Assembly: GCA_024682655.1 (NCBI GenBank)
Contig: JAIKYZ010000008.1
Coordinates: 1-64,000, forward strand
Length of the DNA: 64,000 nt
Direction: 5' to 3'
Origin: Treponema sp.
GTDB lineage: Bacteria > Spirochaetota > Spirochaetia > Treponematales > Treponemataceae
Both the position numbers and the translations under genes were made by a program. Position 1 is the stretch's first letter. Every line of letters starts with the position of its first letter. The notes below the pieces were generated by a model, which saw nothing but the letters and a program-made list of their open reading frames with translations, had not been told where the DNA came from and ran no database searches. Shown here piece after piece: positions 43,196-51,230 of the stretch.

Positions 43196-45844
43196 ATGTC
43201 AGAAGAATTAGATAAAAAACCAGAGTTTGTTGTACACAAAAAACAGCAGGATTCAAATTCAAATCCTAATAATTCAACAAATAATGGTTCTGGAGAAAAG
43301 AAGAAGGTTGTTGTTCTCAAAAGAAAACCAAGTTCAGGTTCTGGACAGGCTCCAAAGTCTGCAAAACCAGCTACTGAACAGGGTAAGAAGGAAGGAGTTC
43401 GTGTTCTTGTAAAGAAAAATGAAACTCCAGTTCCTGCTACTGAGAAGCAAGACGGAAACCTTCAGACTTCTTCTAATCAAACCGCAAAAAATAATACAAA
43501 TGCAAACAATAACAGAGAAAAAAAACCATTTGTATTTAATTCAGAAAGACCAAATGTAAAGGCTGGAAATCTTTCCGATAGGGGAAGACAGAATAATGGC
43601 CGTAATAATTATAACCGGGACGGTGGACGTTCTGGAAATAATCGTTATAATCGCGATGGTTCATCTGGATTTAGTGGAGATCAGGCACGACAGAGAGCCC
43701 AGCAGAATAACAGACAGGGCGGCTTTAATCGTGGCGGCCAGGGTGGTGGTTTCAACAGAAATGGCCAGGGCGGAAACTTTAATCGCAATGGACAGGGTGG
43801 AAACTTTAACCGTAATGGTCAGGGCGGTGGATTTAATCGTGGACCAAGACCAGGAATGAGCGGCGGAGCTCCAGTTCCTCCAGTAGATCAGTCTAGACAG
43901 CCAGCTAAAAAACAGTTTAAAGGCAAAAAGCAGATTTATAATCGTAAAGATGCAGAGCAGTATGATGATAATCTCTTTGAACAGAAAAAGAAGAGCGAAA
44001 CTCCAGCTTCTGTAGTACCAAAGTCAATTGATATTATGGAATCAATTTCTGTTTCAGATTTAGCTCGTAAAATGAACCTTAAGGCTAACGAGGTAATCGC
44101 TAAACTTATGGGTATGGGTATGATGGTTAGAATTACTGAATCCATCGACTCAGATACTGCTACTTTACTTGCTGCTGAATATGGTTGTGAAGTACATCTT
44201 GTTTCACTTTACGACGAAACAGTTATTGAAAGTGATAAAGATGACGGAATAGAATTAAAAGTTCGTCCTCCAATCGTAACAGTAATGGGACACGTAGACC
44301 ATGGTAAAACAAAAACTCTTGATGCTATCCGTAATGCACATGTTGCAGAAGGTGAAGCAGGTGGAATTACTCAGTCTATTGGTGCTTATTCAGTAACAAC
44401 TCCAAAAGGTAAAATTACATTCCTTGATACACCAGGTCATGAAGCCTTTACAATGATGCGTGCTCGTGGTGCTCAGGTAACAGATATTGTAGTTCTTGTA
44501 GTTGCAGCAGATGACGGTGTTATGCCTCAGACTTTGGAAGCTATTGCTCATGCAAAAGATGCTAAAGTTCCTATTATTGTTGCTGTAAACAAAATTGATA
44601 AACCAGAAGCAAATCCAGACCGTGTTAAGACTCAGTTGTCTGAACAGGGATTAACTCCAGAAGAATGGGGTGGAGATACTCAGTATGTACATATTTCTGC
44701 TAAACAGAAACAGGGTATTGATGATCTTTTGGATGCAATTTTACTTCAGGCAGAAATGCTTGAACTTAAGGCAAATGACCAGTGTCGTGCCGAAGGTAAG
44801 ATTCTTGAATCTCGTGTAGATCAGGGACGTGGTGTTGTATCTTCTGTTGTAATTCAGAGAGGTACCTTACATCAGGGTGATCCATTTGTTGCAGGTATTT
44901 ATTCTGGCCGTGTTCGTGCTATGTTTGATGACCGCGGTAAGAGAATCCAGGAAGCAGGTCCTTCTACACCAGTTGAAGTACTGGGTATGGAAGAAATGCC
45001 AAATGCAGGTGATCCATTCCAGGTAACAGAATCTGAAAAAGATGCAAGAGCAATTTCTTCTAAACGCCAGGAATTAAAACGCTTCGAAGCTGCCAAGGCT
45101 GTTAAGAAGACAACTCTTGATACACTCTTTAGTGATATTAAAGATAGTGAAGTTAAAGAACTTAAAGTTATCATTAAAGCTGACTTACAGGGTTCTGCAG
45201 AAGCTCTTAAATCTTCTTTGGAAAAACTTTCTACACGCGAAATCAGACTTTCTGTTATTCACTCATCTGCCGGTGCAATCAACGAATCAGACGTTACACT
45301 TGCAGCAGCAGACTCAAACGCAATTATTATCGGATTCAACGTTCGTCCTACACCAAAAGCAAAAACTTTGGCAGAACAGGAACAGGTTGAAATCAGAAAA
45401 TACAATATCATCTATAAGTGTGTTGAAGAAATTCAGCAGGCTATGGAAGGTATGTTACAGCCAGATACAAAAGAAGAAGTTATTGGACAGGTTGAAGTTC
45501 GCGAAACATTCAAAGTTCCAAAAATCGGTGTTATCGCAGGTTGTTCTGTATCAGAAGGTGTTGTTCGTAGAACTTCCAGCGTAAACCTTATCCGTGACGG
45601 AATTGTTAAGTTTACAGGTAAGATTTCTTCTCTTAAACGTTTCAAGGATGATGCTAAAGAAGTTAGCGTAGGTTATGAATGTGGTATCGGTCTTGAAAAC
45701 TGGCAGGATATTCAGGTTGGCGATAAACTCGAAGTATTTGAAATTGTTGAAATCGCTAAAAAACTTGGAAAAACAATTGCAGAAGAAGAAGCTGAAGCAG
45801 CAAAACGTAATGTTACTGCGTCTGGTTCTGAAGGAGCTCAATAA
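43196..45844 (+). CDS. infB: translation initiation factor IF-2
   Basis: An 882-residue protein. The N-terminal 270 residues are low-complexity, Asn/Gly/Arg-rich, with four 9-residue repeats of the type NFNRNGQGG. The IF2 N-domain follows (VSDLARKMNLKANEVIAKLM), then the GTPase with GHVDHGKT, DTPGHEAF and NKIDKP, and domains II-IV. It places initiator tRNA on the ribosome. The stop overlaps the ATG of rbfA (TAATG). Confidence 0.98.
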   Translation: MSEELDKKPEFVVHKKQQDSNSNPNNSTNNGSGEKKKVVVLKRKPSSGSGQAPKSAKPATEQGKKEGVRVLVKKNETPVPATEKQDGNLQTSSNQTAKNNTNANNNREKKPFVFNSERPNVKAGNLSDRGRQNNGRNNYNRDGGRSGNNRYNRDGSSGFSGDQARQRAQQNNRQGGFNRGGQGGGFNRNGQGGNFNRNGQGGNFNRNGQGGGFNRGPRPGMSGGAPVPPVDQSRQPAKKQFKGKKQIYNRKDAEQYDDNLFEQKKKSETPASVVPKSIDIMESISVSDLARKMNLKANEVIAKLMGMGMMVRITESIDSDTATLLAAEYGCEVHLVSLYDETVIESDKDDGIELKVRPPIVTVMGHVDHGKTKTLDAIRNAHVAEGEAGGITQSIGAYSVTTPKGKITFLDTPGHEAFTMMRARGAQVTDIVVLVVAADDGVMPQTLEAIAHAKDAKVPIIVAVNKIDKPEANPDRVKTQLSEQGLTPEEWGGDTQYVHISAKQKQGIDDLLDAILLQAEMLELKANDQCRAEGKILESRVDQGRGVVSSVVIQRGTLHQGDPFVAGIYSGRVRAMFDDRGKRIQEAGPSTPVEVLGMEEMPNAGDPFQVTESEKDARAISSKRQELKRFEAAKAVKKTTLDTLFSDIKDSEVKELKVIIKADLQGSAEALKSSLEKLSTREIRLSVIHSSAGAINESDVTLAAADSNAIIIGFNVRPTPKAKTLAEQEQVEIRKYNIIYKCVEEIQQAMEGMLQPDTKEEVIGQVEVRETFKVPKIGVIAGCSVSEGVVRRTSSVNLIRDGIVKFTGKISSLKRFKDDAKEVSVGYECGIGLENWQDIQVGDKLEVFEIVEIAKKLGKTIAEEEAEAAKRNVTASGSEGAQ
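43721..43828 (+). repeat. in-frame 27-bp tandem repeat in infB
   Basis: Four 27-bp units encode GFNRGGQGG, GFNRNGQGG and two NFNRNGQGG, with a fifth partial unit. Synonymous differences between units show they are not recent copies. Copy number may vary between strains without loss of frame. Confidence 0.85.
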
Positions 45845-46245
45845 TGGGACAATATAGATTACAGAGATTGAATGATCAGCTCCGTGATGAAATTTCCCAG
45901 TTGATACTTCGTGGACAGGTAAAAGATCCACGAGTATCTACTTTCCTAAGTGTAAATCGCGTTGAAATTACCAGCGATTTAGCTTATGCAAAAGTTTATG
46001 TATCATCATTTTTGCCAGACGGTGAATTAAAACATGGAGTAGATGGATTAAACGCTGCCGCAGGTTTTATTCAGCGGGAAATTGCAAAAAAACTTAGAAT
46101 TCGTCAGTTCCCAAAATTGCAGTTCATTGTTGATCAGGGAATGAAAGAAGGCTTTAAGATGGTGCAGAAATTGAATGCGCTGGAAAAAGAGTCAGAAGAA
46201 AGAGAGAAGGCTAAAACTTCAGATTCTGAGAAAGATTCAGATTAA
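45844..46245 (+). CDS. rbfA: ribosome-binding factor A
   Basis: A 133-residue protein of the RbfA KH-like fold: RLNDQLRDEISQLILRGQVKDPRV, the family core AKVYVSSF, and IAKKLRIRQFPKLQFIVDQGMKEG. It acts late in 30S maturation on helix 1 of 16S rRNA. It is translationally coupled to infB. An acidic C-terminal tail follows, then a terminator. Confidence 0.95.
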   Translation: MGQYRLQRLNDQLRDEISQLILRGQVKDPRVSTFLSVNRVEITSDLAYAKVYVSSFLPDGELKHGVDGLNAAAGFIQREIAKKLRIRQFPKLQFIVDQGMKEGFKMVQKLNALEKESEEREKAKTSDSEKDSD

Positions 46246-46272
46246 TAATCTTAAAAACTTATAAAAATCAAA

Positions 46273-46308
46273 AATCTGGCAGGCTAATTACTTGTCAGAT
46301 TTTTTTTG
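46273..46308 (+). terminator. terminator after rbfA
   Basis: AATCTGGCA (46273-46281) pairs with TGTCAGATT (46293-46301), with one wobble, followed by T residues to 46307. It separates the rimP-rbfA operon from truB. Confidence 0.8.
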
Positions 46309-46334
46309 TATAAAATAAAATTTGTGGAATAAAA

Positions 46335-47318
46335 ATGGATGGAATTGTACTTCTAGCAAAAAAACGTGGTTTAACTTCTTTTGCTTCCCTTAGTAATATC
46401 AAAAAAGCTCTTAAAACAAGTAAAGTAGGTCATACCGGGACCTTAGATTCTTTTGCCCAGGGATTACTTGTAGTTTGCTGTGGACGACTTACAAGACTTG
46501 CCGGGAATATTACAGAATTTGATAAAACTTACTCGGCTGTTATTAAATTTGGAGCAGAAACTGATACTCTGGAATATACGGGAACTATAATAAAAGAAGC
46601 CCCTTTGCCCGAAAAAAAAGATCTGATTGCTGCAATTGAACATTTTAAGGGCCCACAAATGCAAAAACCACCTGCTTTTTCTGCAATTCATGTTGATGGT
46701 AAAAGATCCAGTGATTTAGCCCGAAAAGGACAGATTTCGGATATTCCTGCAAGAAATATTACAGTTTATTCAGCTGAATTAGAGGAAATCAAGTTAAATT
46801 CTCAAGGAAAAGTCTTAGCTTGTCTAGTAAAGTTTACAGTTTCCAAAGGAACTTATATAAGAAGCCTTGCAAGAGATATAGGAAATTACTGTAATAGTGC
46901 CGCATATCTTGTTGGCCTTTACAGAAGTCGGGTTGGAGAATTTAAAATTGAAGATGCGGCCGGTGTTTCTGAATTGGAAGATTTTACAATTGACAATTGT
47001 CTGGCCGATGAAAGAAATTATCAGGCGGACGAAAAAGTTTATTATTCAGAAAATATTCAGGAAGAAATCCTTCAAAAAATCCAAACTTTTACCAGGGAAT
47101 TATCGATTTACTGTGGATTTGTAAACATCAATCTCAAAGATTCTTCAGCCCTTGCCGAGTTTTCAAACGGAAAAGCTCTTAAAAATCGTTTATTCACCGA
47201 AGATTTATATAAGATTCCAAATAAAAGTATTGTAGCCGTATTCTTTGAAGAAAGCTTTTGCGGCCTTTTAGAAAAAGACGAAAATGGTAAAATTAAATAT
47301 AAATTTGTGAAAAAATAA
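46335..47318 (+). CDS. truB: tRNA pseudouridine-55 synthase TruB
   Basis: A 327-residue protein with the TruB catalytic motif VGHTGTLDSFAQGLL, the KTYSAVIKFGAETDT strand, KPPAFSAIHVDGKRS and GTYIRSLARDIG. It makes pseudouridine 55 in the T-loop of tRNAs. The C-terminal 90 residues lack a clear PUA domain and are longer than in short TruB forms. It is separated from rbfA by a terminator. Confidence 0.92.
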   Translation: MDGIVLLAKKRGLTSFASLSNIKKALKTSKVGHTGTLDSFAQGLLVVCCGRLTRLAGNITEFDKTYSAVIKFGAETDTLEYTGTIIKEAPLPEKKDLIAAIEHFKGPQMQKPPAFSAIHVDGKRSSDLARKGQISDIPARNITVYSAELEEIKLNSQGKVLACLVKFTVSKGTYIRSLARDIGNYCNSAAYLVGLYRSRVGEFKIEDAAGVSELEDFTIDNCLADERNYQADEKVYYSENIQEEILQKIQTFTRELSIYCGFVNINLKDSSALAEFSNGKALKNRLFTEDLYKIPNKSIVAVFFEESFCGLLEKDENGKIKYKFVKK

Positions 47319-47420
47319 TAATATACGCATATAAAGCTTTGTTAAGTTTCTATAATTACACTCTGTGAGCTGTTATAATTATGTAAGGGGAGTATTTCTT
47401 TAAGCTTTTTTTTTGAAAAA

Positions 47421-47456
47421 AATAAAAAAAAAGACTTCAGAAAAATCTGAAGTCTT
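47421..47456 (-). terminator. terminator of the tRNA-Val gene
   Basis: AAGACTTCAG (47431-47440) and CTGAAGTCTT (47447-47456) pair perfectly. On the minus strand a T-run (complement of 47422-47430) follows. It starts immediately after the mature tRNA 3' end. Confidence 0.9.
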
Positions 47457-47457
47457 A

Positions 47458-47531
47458 TGGACGGTGAGAGGATCGAACTCCCGACATTCTGGGTGTAAAC
47501 CAGACGCTCGTACCAGCTGAGCTAACCGTCC
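47458..47531 (-). tRNA. tRNA-Val(UAC)
   Basis: On the minus strand the sequence folds into a standard cloverleaf: acceptor GGACGGT with ACCGTCC, D-arm TAGCTCAGCTGGTA, anticodon loop TTTACAC reading UAC, and T-arm GGGAGTTCGATCCTC. No CCA is encoded. The promoter lies on the minus strand: TTGACA at 47576-47571, a 17-bp spacer and TATATT at 47553-47548. Confidence 0.97.
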
Positions 47532-47547
47532 GTCAGTTGATGTATTT

Positions 47548-47576
47548 AATATATAAAATTATAAAAAAAGTGTCAA
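47548..47576 (-). promoter_or_regulatory. promoter of tRNA-Val
   Basis: TTGACA (47576-47571), 17-bp spacer, TATATT (47553-47548) on the minus strand, about 17 nt upstream of the mature tRNA 5' end. The rest of 47577-47705 shows nothing clear. Confidence 0.75.
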
Positions 47577-47705
47577 TACATAAAACATTATTTTTTGAAA
47601 ATTTCTGCAATTAATTTTACAAATCATTTGGTAACTTCTTTTTGAACAAATGTTAAAAATACTTATAATTTTTATACCAGTCAGGTTCAAAAACTCTTCT
47701 AAAAT

Positions 47706-49232
47706 CTAATTAAAATTCTCAAAATAATATTCAGAATACTTAGATAACTCATCGTTTAGTAGGTCAAGTCCTAGGGTATCCATAAGATTAGTCTCTTCTG
47801 ACATTGCATTAGTTCCAAGGCCTAGTTTATTGCCTTCTATCTTAAAATCCATGGCTGCCAGAGTGGTTGGGAATATGTCTAATATACTTATTTTTCTTTT
47901 GTGTAATTTTTCTATATCAACTTCTTTTAAATTTGAGCCTATAAAGCAGTTATATATTAATCTTGAATCTAATGGGATTCCATTTATTAGAATGTTGTCC
48001 ATTCTTGGATGATCTCCTGTAATAACAATTACACTATCTTCATAAAAAGGTTGATTTTTCAGCCAGTTTATAAATTCAGCTAATTGATTATCTGCACAGG
48101 TAACTACATTTGCCAGATTTTCATCATATTCATTGCCGCATAAGCTGCATTTATATCCACCAACATGATGGGTATCAACTGTCAAAAATGAAAAATTAAA
48201 GGGTTTTTCCAGTGACGCAAGTCTTGTAATTTCATCTTTTGCGATTTTATACAAAATTTCATCTTCAAAGCCCCACCAGACCCAATAATCTTCTGGGATG
48301 TATCCTTTTTCTCTGGCGGTATAAACATCAAAAACTGTGTAATTTCCATGTTGTTCAAAAAAAGTTTTTCTTCCGGCAAAATTTCCATCTGAACCACACA
48401 AAAATTCCTGATTATATCCTTCTTTTTCTAATATATCGCCAAGTGTACATATTCCTTCTGCAAATTTACTGTGGGTTCCCATATTATTTCCTACTGGGAA
48501 AGCAAATGGAACGCCTGTGTTTTGTGCAAAAAGTGAAGCAATTGTCCAACCAGAGCCTGTAATACAATTAAATCCCCCAAATGTATCTCCTCCCCAAAAG
48601 GAAACGTTTTCTTGAGCTAACTTTTGCAATTTTGGCATAAAATTATAGTAATTTTGACTTTCTTTTGTCATTTTGGCATGAGCATAAGTTGTTTCAAGGC
48701 TTTCTACATATATGTGTATAAGATTTTTTTTATTTTCTGGAGCTGTGATTTTTACTGATTCTGGCGAAACATAGTATTCTTCATAAATACTTGTTTTTGA
48801 AAATCTGTGTTTTATATAACCAAAAACTGAAACTTTAGAATCTACATATAATACTCCTTCCACCAAGGTAAAAAGGGCAAATATCACTGTGATTATTCTT
48901 AATAAAATATCAAATCTTATTCTTCTTTCTTTTTTGGATGTAAAAAATACTATTGCTATTTTAATATTTGTAAGCAATTCAAATTCCAAAAAGAGGATAA
49001 AAATATATCCGAGTAAAATTTTAAGTGATAATTTAAGTACCGGTTTTATAAGTGGTCGTAAGAATCCTACATCGGCTCCCTTCATGGGATTTGAGATTGT
49101 GTATATAAATTCTTCAAAAGTTGTATTAAATGTAACTATGTACCAGTCTGTTAAATGAAATAAATTTAGACCTATTACTGTTATTAAAAAACAGAAAAAA
49201 TATAAGAGAAAAATTAGGGGCTTCTTTTTCAT
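47706..49232 (-). CDS. phosphoglycerol transferase / LTA-synthase-like membrane sulfatase-fold enzyme
   Basis: A 508-residue protein with about four N-terminal membrane helices and a large extracellular alkaline-phosphatase-fold domain. Family motifs: IHIYVESLETT (metal-binding Glu), GGFNCITGSGWT (nucleophile Thr region), VDTHHVGG and ITGDHPRMDN (metal-binding Asp/His). Such enzymes (MdoB, LtaS) move phosphoglycerol or related groups onto membrane glycans or glycolipids. It starts directly after the stop of a small membrane protein gene (TAAATG). Both genes lie between the tRNA-Val gene and an inverted partial copy of it. Confidence 0.82.
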   Translation of the reverse strand: MKKKPLIFLLYFFCFLITVIGLNLFHLTDWYIVTFNTTFEEFIYTISNPMKGADVGFLRPLIKPVLKLSLKILLGYIFILFLEFELLTNIKIAIVFFTSKKERRIRFDILLRIITVIFALFTLVEGVLYVDSKVSVFGYIKHRFSKTSIYEEYYVSPESVKITAPENKKNLIHIYVESLETTYAHAKMTKESQNYYNFMPKLQKLAQENVSFWGGDTFGGFNCITGSGWTIASLFAQNTGVPFAFPVGNNMGTHSKFAEGICTLGDILEKEGYNQEFLCGSDGNFAGRKTFFEQHGNYTVFDVYTAREKGYIPEDYWVWWGFEDEILYKIAKDEITRLASLEKPFNFSFLTVDTHHVGGYKCSLCGNEYDENLANVVTCADNQLAEFINWLKNQPFYEDSVIVITGDHPRMDNILINGIPLDSRLIYNCFIGSNLKEVDIEKLHKRKISILDIFPTTLAAMDFKIEGNKLGLGTNAMSEETNLMDTLGLDLLNDELSKYSEYYFENFN

Positions 49233-49562
49233 TTATTCTGAGGCCTCATTTTTTTCTTTGATTTCGCATTTTACTTTTATGTATTTTTTGGCAATTAAGT
49301 AAATATAAGGCAATATTACAGAGCAAAATGTTGAAAGTAGGGTGTACTTTACTGAAAATAACTCTATTGAGGTATTTAATATTATCCTTGCTAGGGCTAA
49401 GGGAATCTTTGTTACTATTAGATTTGCAACGCAAAGAATACAATAGGATTTAAATATATCAAAATAATTATTAGATATTAGTCTTTTTTTCTGGAGAATT
49501 GCCAGAGAAATCATTGGGACTAAAAAGAGATTAATAATCAAAATAGCATTTTTTTCAAACAT
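49233..49562 (-). CDS. small membrane protein coupled to the phosphoglycerol transferase
   Basis: A 109-residue protein with about three hydrophobic segments (AILIINLFLVPMISLAIL, YCILCVANLIVTKIPLALA, LSTFCSVILPYIYLIA) and a basic tail. The start is set at the ATG at 49562 because GAGGAAAG (49578-49571) precedes it; a TTG 18 nt upstream overlaps that Shine-Dalgarno. Zero-gap coupling to the next gene suggests a partner or chaperone of the transferase. No family recognised. Confidence 0.6.
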   Translation of the reverse strand: MFEKNAILIINLFLVPMISLAILQKKRLISNNYFDIFKSYCILCVANLIVTKIPLALARIILNTSIELFSVKYTLLSTFCSVILPYIYLIAKKYIKVKCEIKEKNEASE

Positions 49563-49634
49563 TTTTATAACTTTCCTCAAATTAATATTATAACTCAGAA
49601 ATCAACAAATTAAAACTTTGTCCTTCTATTTTTC

Positions 49635-49682
49635 CCCAGAATGTTGGGACTTTGATCCTCTCACCGTCCATAAGGCTTCAGA
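49635..49682 (+). pseudogene. degenerate copy of the 3' half of tRNA-Val
   Basis: 44 of 48 bases match the tRNA-Val gene from the 3' anticodon stem through the T-arm, acceptor strand and 9-12 bases of the terminator (47493 down to 47446). Differences include three in the T-arm (GGGACTTTGATCC here against GGGAGTTCGATCC). It lies in the opposite orientation to the intact gene, 2.1 kb away. A reading frame through it (49618-49815) is probably not a gene. Confidence 0.8.
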
Positions 49683-49891
49683 AAATGAATCAAACTTTAT
49701 CTATTTCGTGGAAAAGTCGGGCCTTCAAAACCTTCTTTTACGATTTCAATATTCTGAAGAAAAAAGCTCCCGAAAAATTTGTGCAGAAAATATGAAAATA
49801 AAGAAAAATTTGTAAAAATATTAATGATTTTTTGATCAAAGTGATATATAATTTTAAACAAGGACTGAGTTTTTATTTAATTGTATGCAAC

Positions 49892-49931
49892 GGCGCAGCG
49901 ACTTTATACAAGGGTATCTGCGCCTTTTTTT
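49892..49931 (+). terminator. GC-rich hairpin with T-run upstream of the PucR-type gene
   Basis: GGCGCAG (49892-49898) pairs with CTGCGCC (49918-49924), 19-nt loop, followed by seven T. A -10-like TATAAT at 49847-49852 would give a transcript of about 70 nt ending here, so a small RNA or leader is possible. Otherwise 49683-49996 is AT-rich with nothing else clear. Confidence 0.65.
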
Positions 49932-49996
49932 ATGCAATTATGAGTTTATTTAAACTCTGCTGATTTTTGCTAATTGAATATAATTGGAGGAAAATT

Positions 49997-51178
49997 TTGG
50001 CCATAACAGTTCAGTCTCTTTATAACTCTTTAAATGTTTACAGATTAAAATTAATTGCGGGGGCCAACGGTCTTCAAAAACATGTAAGTTGGGTTTATTA
50101 CACCGAAGATCCTGAGTCGATTGAATTTATCAGGGGTGGAGAGATAGAAATTACAACAGGACTGAATGTTGAGCGCCATAAACATAACACTGACGATAAA
50201 TCAGATTTTTCCCTGGAATTTTTGACTGCTTTAATCAAAGAATCGGTTGATAAAAATGCTTCGGGCCTTATTGTTAATACCGGAAAATATATTGATGTAA
50301 TTCCCCAGAAAATCATTTCTCTCTGCGATGAATTAGATTTTCCTCTTTTTACCATGCCCTGGGAAATCCACACAATTGATGTAATGCAGGAAATTGGTAA
50401 TAAAATCGTAAATGATAATCAAAAAGGGCAGACTTTAGAACAGTGTTTCTATGATGTTCTTTTTCATTCCAAGAATTTTAACAGTGCTTATCTTGAAAAC
50501 ACTCCTTTTGCAAACGCTAGTGAATTTTCCATCATTTTAATGAAGATCCCGTCAGGAGTATTTGATGACGATAAAGATCAGCTCAAAAGACATATAGAAT
50601 ACTCTTTTAATAATAAAATCGGTCTAAACCCAAGTGATTTTTGCTGGTTGATTTGTGATAATCTGATTGTTTATATTCTACATTCTGATCCTTACAATAT
50701 TGCAAAAACTATCAGTCAAATTGTTTGTAATGATAGAGTTCTAAAGGGTAGTATTGTTTCTATCAGTTCTATATGTCATTCTCCTTTGGAACTTGCAGCC
50801 GAATTTGAACATGCCGAAGTTGCCTTAAAATTCTGTAAAGCAGGGGAAAACTTTATTGATTACAATTCCCTGGGCGTATTTAAGCTTTTTGCCGAAGTTA
50901 AAAATCCTTCTGTGCTCGAAAATATGTACCAGGAGATTTTAGGTCCTTTAGATAGTTTATCTCCTCTAAAACACCAGTCTTATCTTGAAACTTTAAAATT
51001 TTATGTTGAACAGAATGGTAAGATTCAAAAAACTGCAGAAGAAAACTCAACTCATCGTAATACAATAAATTACAGAATCCGAAAAATATCTGAATTGTTA
51101 AAGTGCGACCTTCAAAATGGTCAGGTTCGTTACATGATTCAAACTGCACTTTTAATCGGTGAATATCTGGGGAAATAA
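49997..51178 (+). CDS. PucR/CdaR-family transcriptional regulator
   Basis: A 393-residue protein starting at TTG (49997), with GGAGG at 49986-49990. Residues 1-120 match the PucR N-terminal domain (ITVQSLYNSLNVYRLKLIAG, ASGLIVNTGKYIDVIPQKI, DFPLFTMPWEI). The C-terminus has the HTH_30 helix-turn-helix: TLKFYVEQNGKIQKTAEEN, then HRNTINYRIRKISELL. Relatives control purine, proline or GABA metabolism. No such pathway gene is adjacent, so the target is unknown. A longer in-frame start at 49967 has no Shine-Dalgarno. Confidence 0.85.
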   Translation: MAITVQSLYNSLNVYRLKLIAGANGLQKHVSWVYYTEDPESIEFIRGGEIEITTGLNVERHKHNTDDKSDFSLEFLTALIKESVDKNASGLIVNTGKYIDVIPQKIISLCDELDFPLFTMPWEIHTIDVMQEIGNKIVNDNQKGQTLEQCFYDVLFHSKNFNSAYLENTPFANASEFSIILMKIPSGVFDDDKDQLKRHIEYSFNNKIGLNPSDFCWLICDNLIVYILHSDPYNIAKTISQIVCNDRVLKGSIVSISSICHSPLELAAEFEHAEVALKFCKAGENFIDYNSLGVFKLFAEVKNPSVLENMYQEILGPLDSLSPLKHQSYLETLKFYVEQNGKIQKTAEENSTHRNTINYRIRKISELLKCDLQNGQVRYMIQTALLIGEYLGK

Positions 51179-51230
51179 TAGAATTTTCATTTGCCATAAT
51201 GCAATTACTTTTGTAGAATAGGCCTCAATT

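Noticed and set aside
47319-47420. Possible small RNA between truB and the tRNA-Val terminator (two TATAAT-like boxes, AAGCTT repeats)
   Set aside because: The boxes lack matching -35 elements, and the paired AAGCTT arms are short. Nothing firm can be claimed.
47446-49682. An integrated mobile element with attL/attR in tRNA-Val
   Set aside because: The two copies are in inverted, not direct, orientation, and no integrase lies between them. Kept only as a possible rearranged remnant.
49618-49815. A 65-codon reading frame across the half-tRNA-Val copy
   Set aside because: A tRNA fragment explains its first third, it has no Shine-Dalgarno, and no family is recognisable.
49832-49852. Promoter TTGATC/TATAAT before the 49892 hairpin
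   Set aside because: The spacer is only 9 bp. The -10 alone may work, so the small-RNA idea stays open but unsupported.
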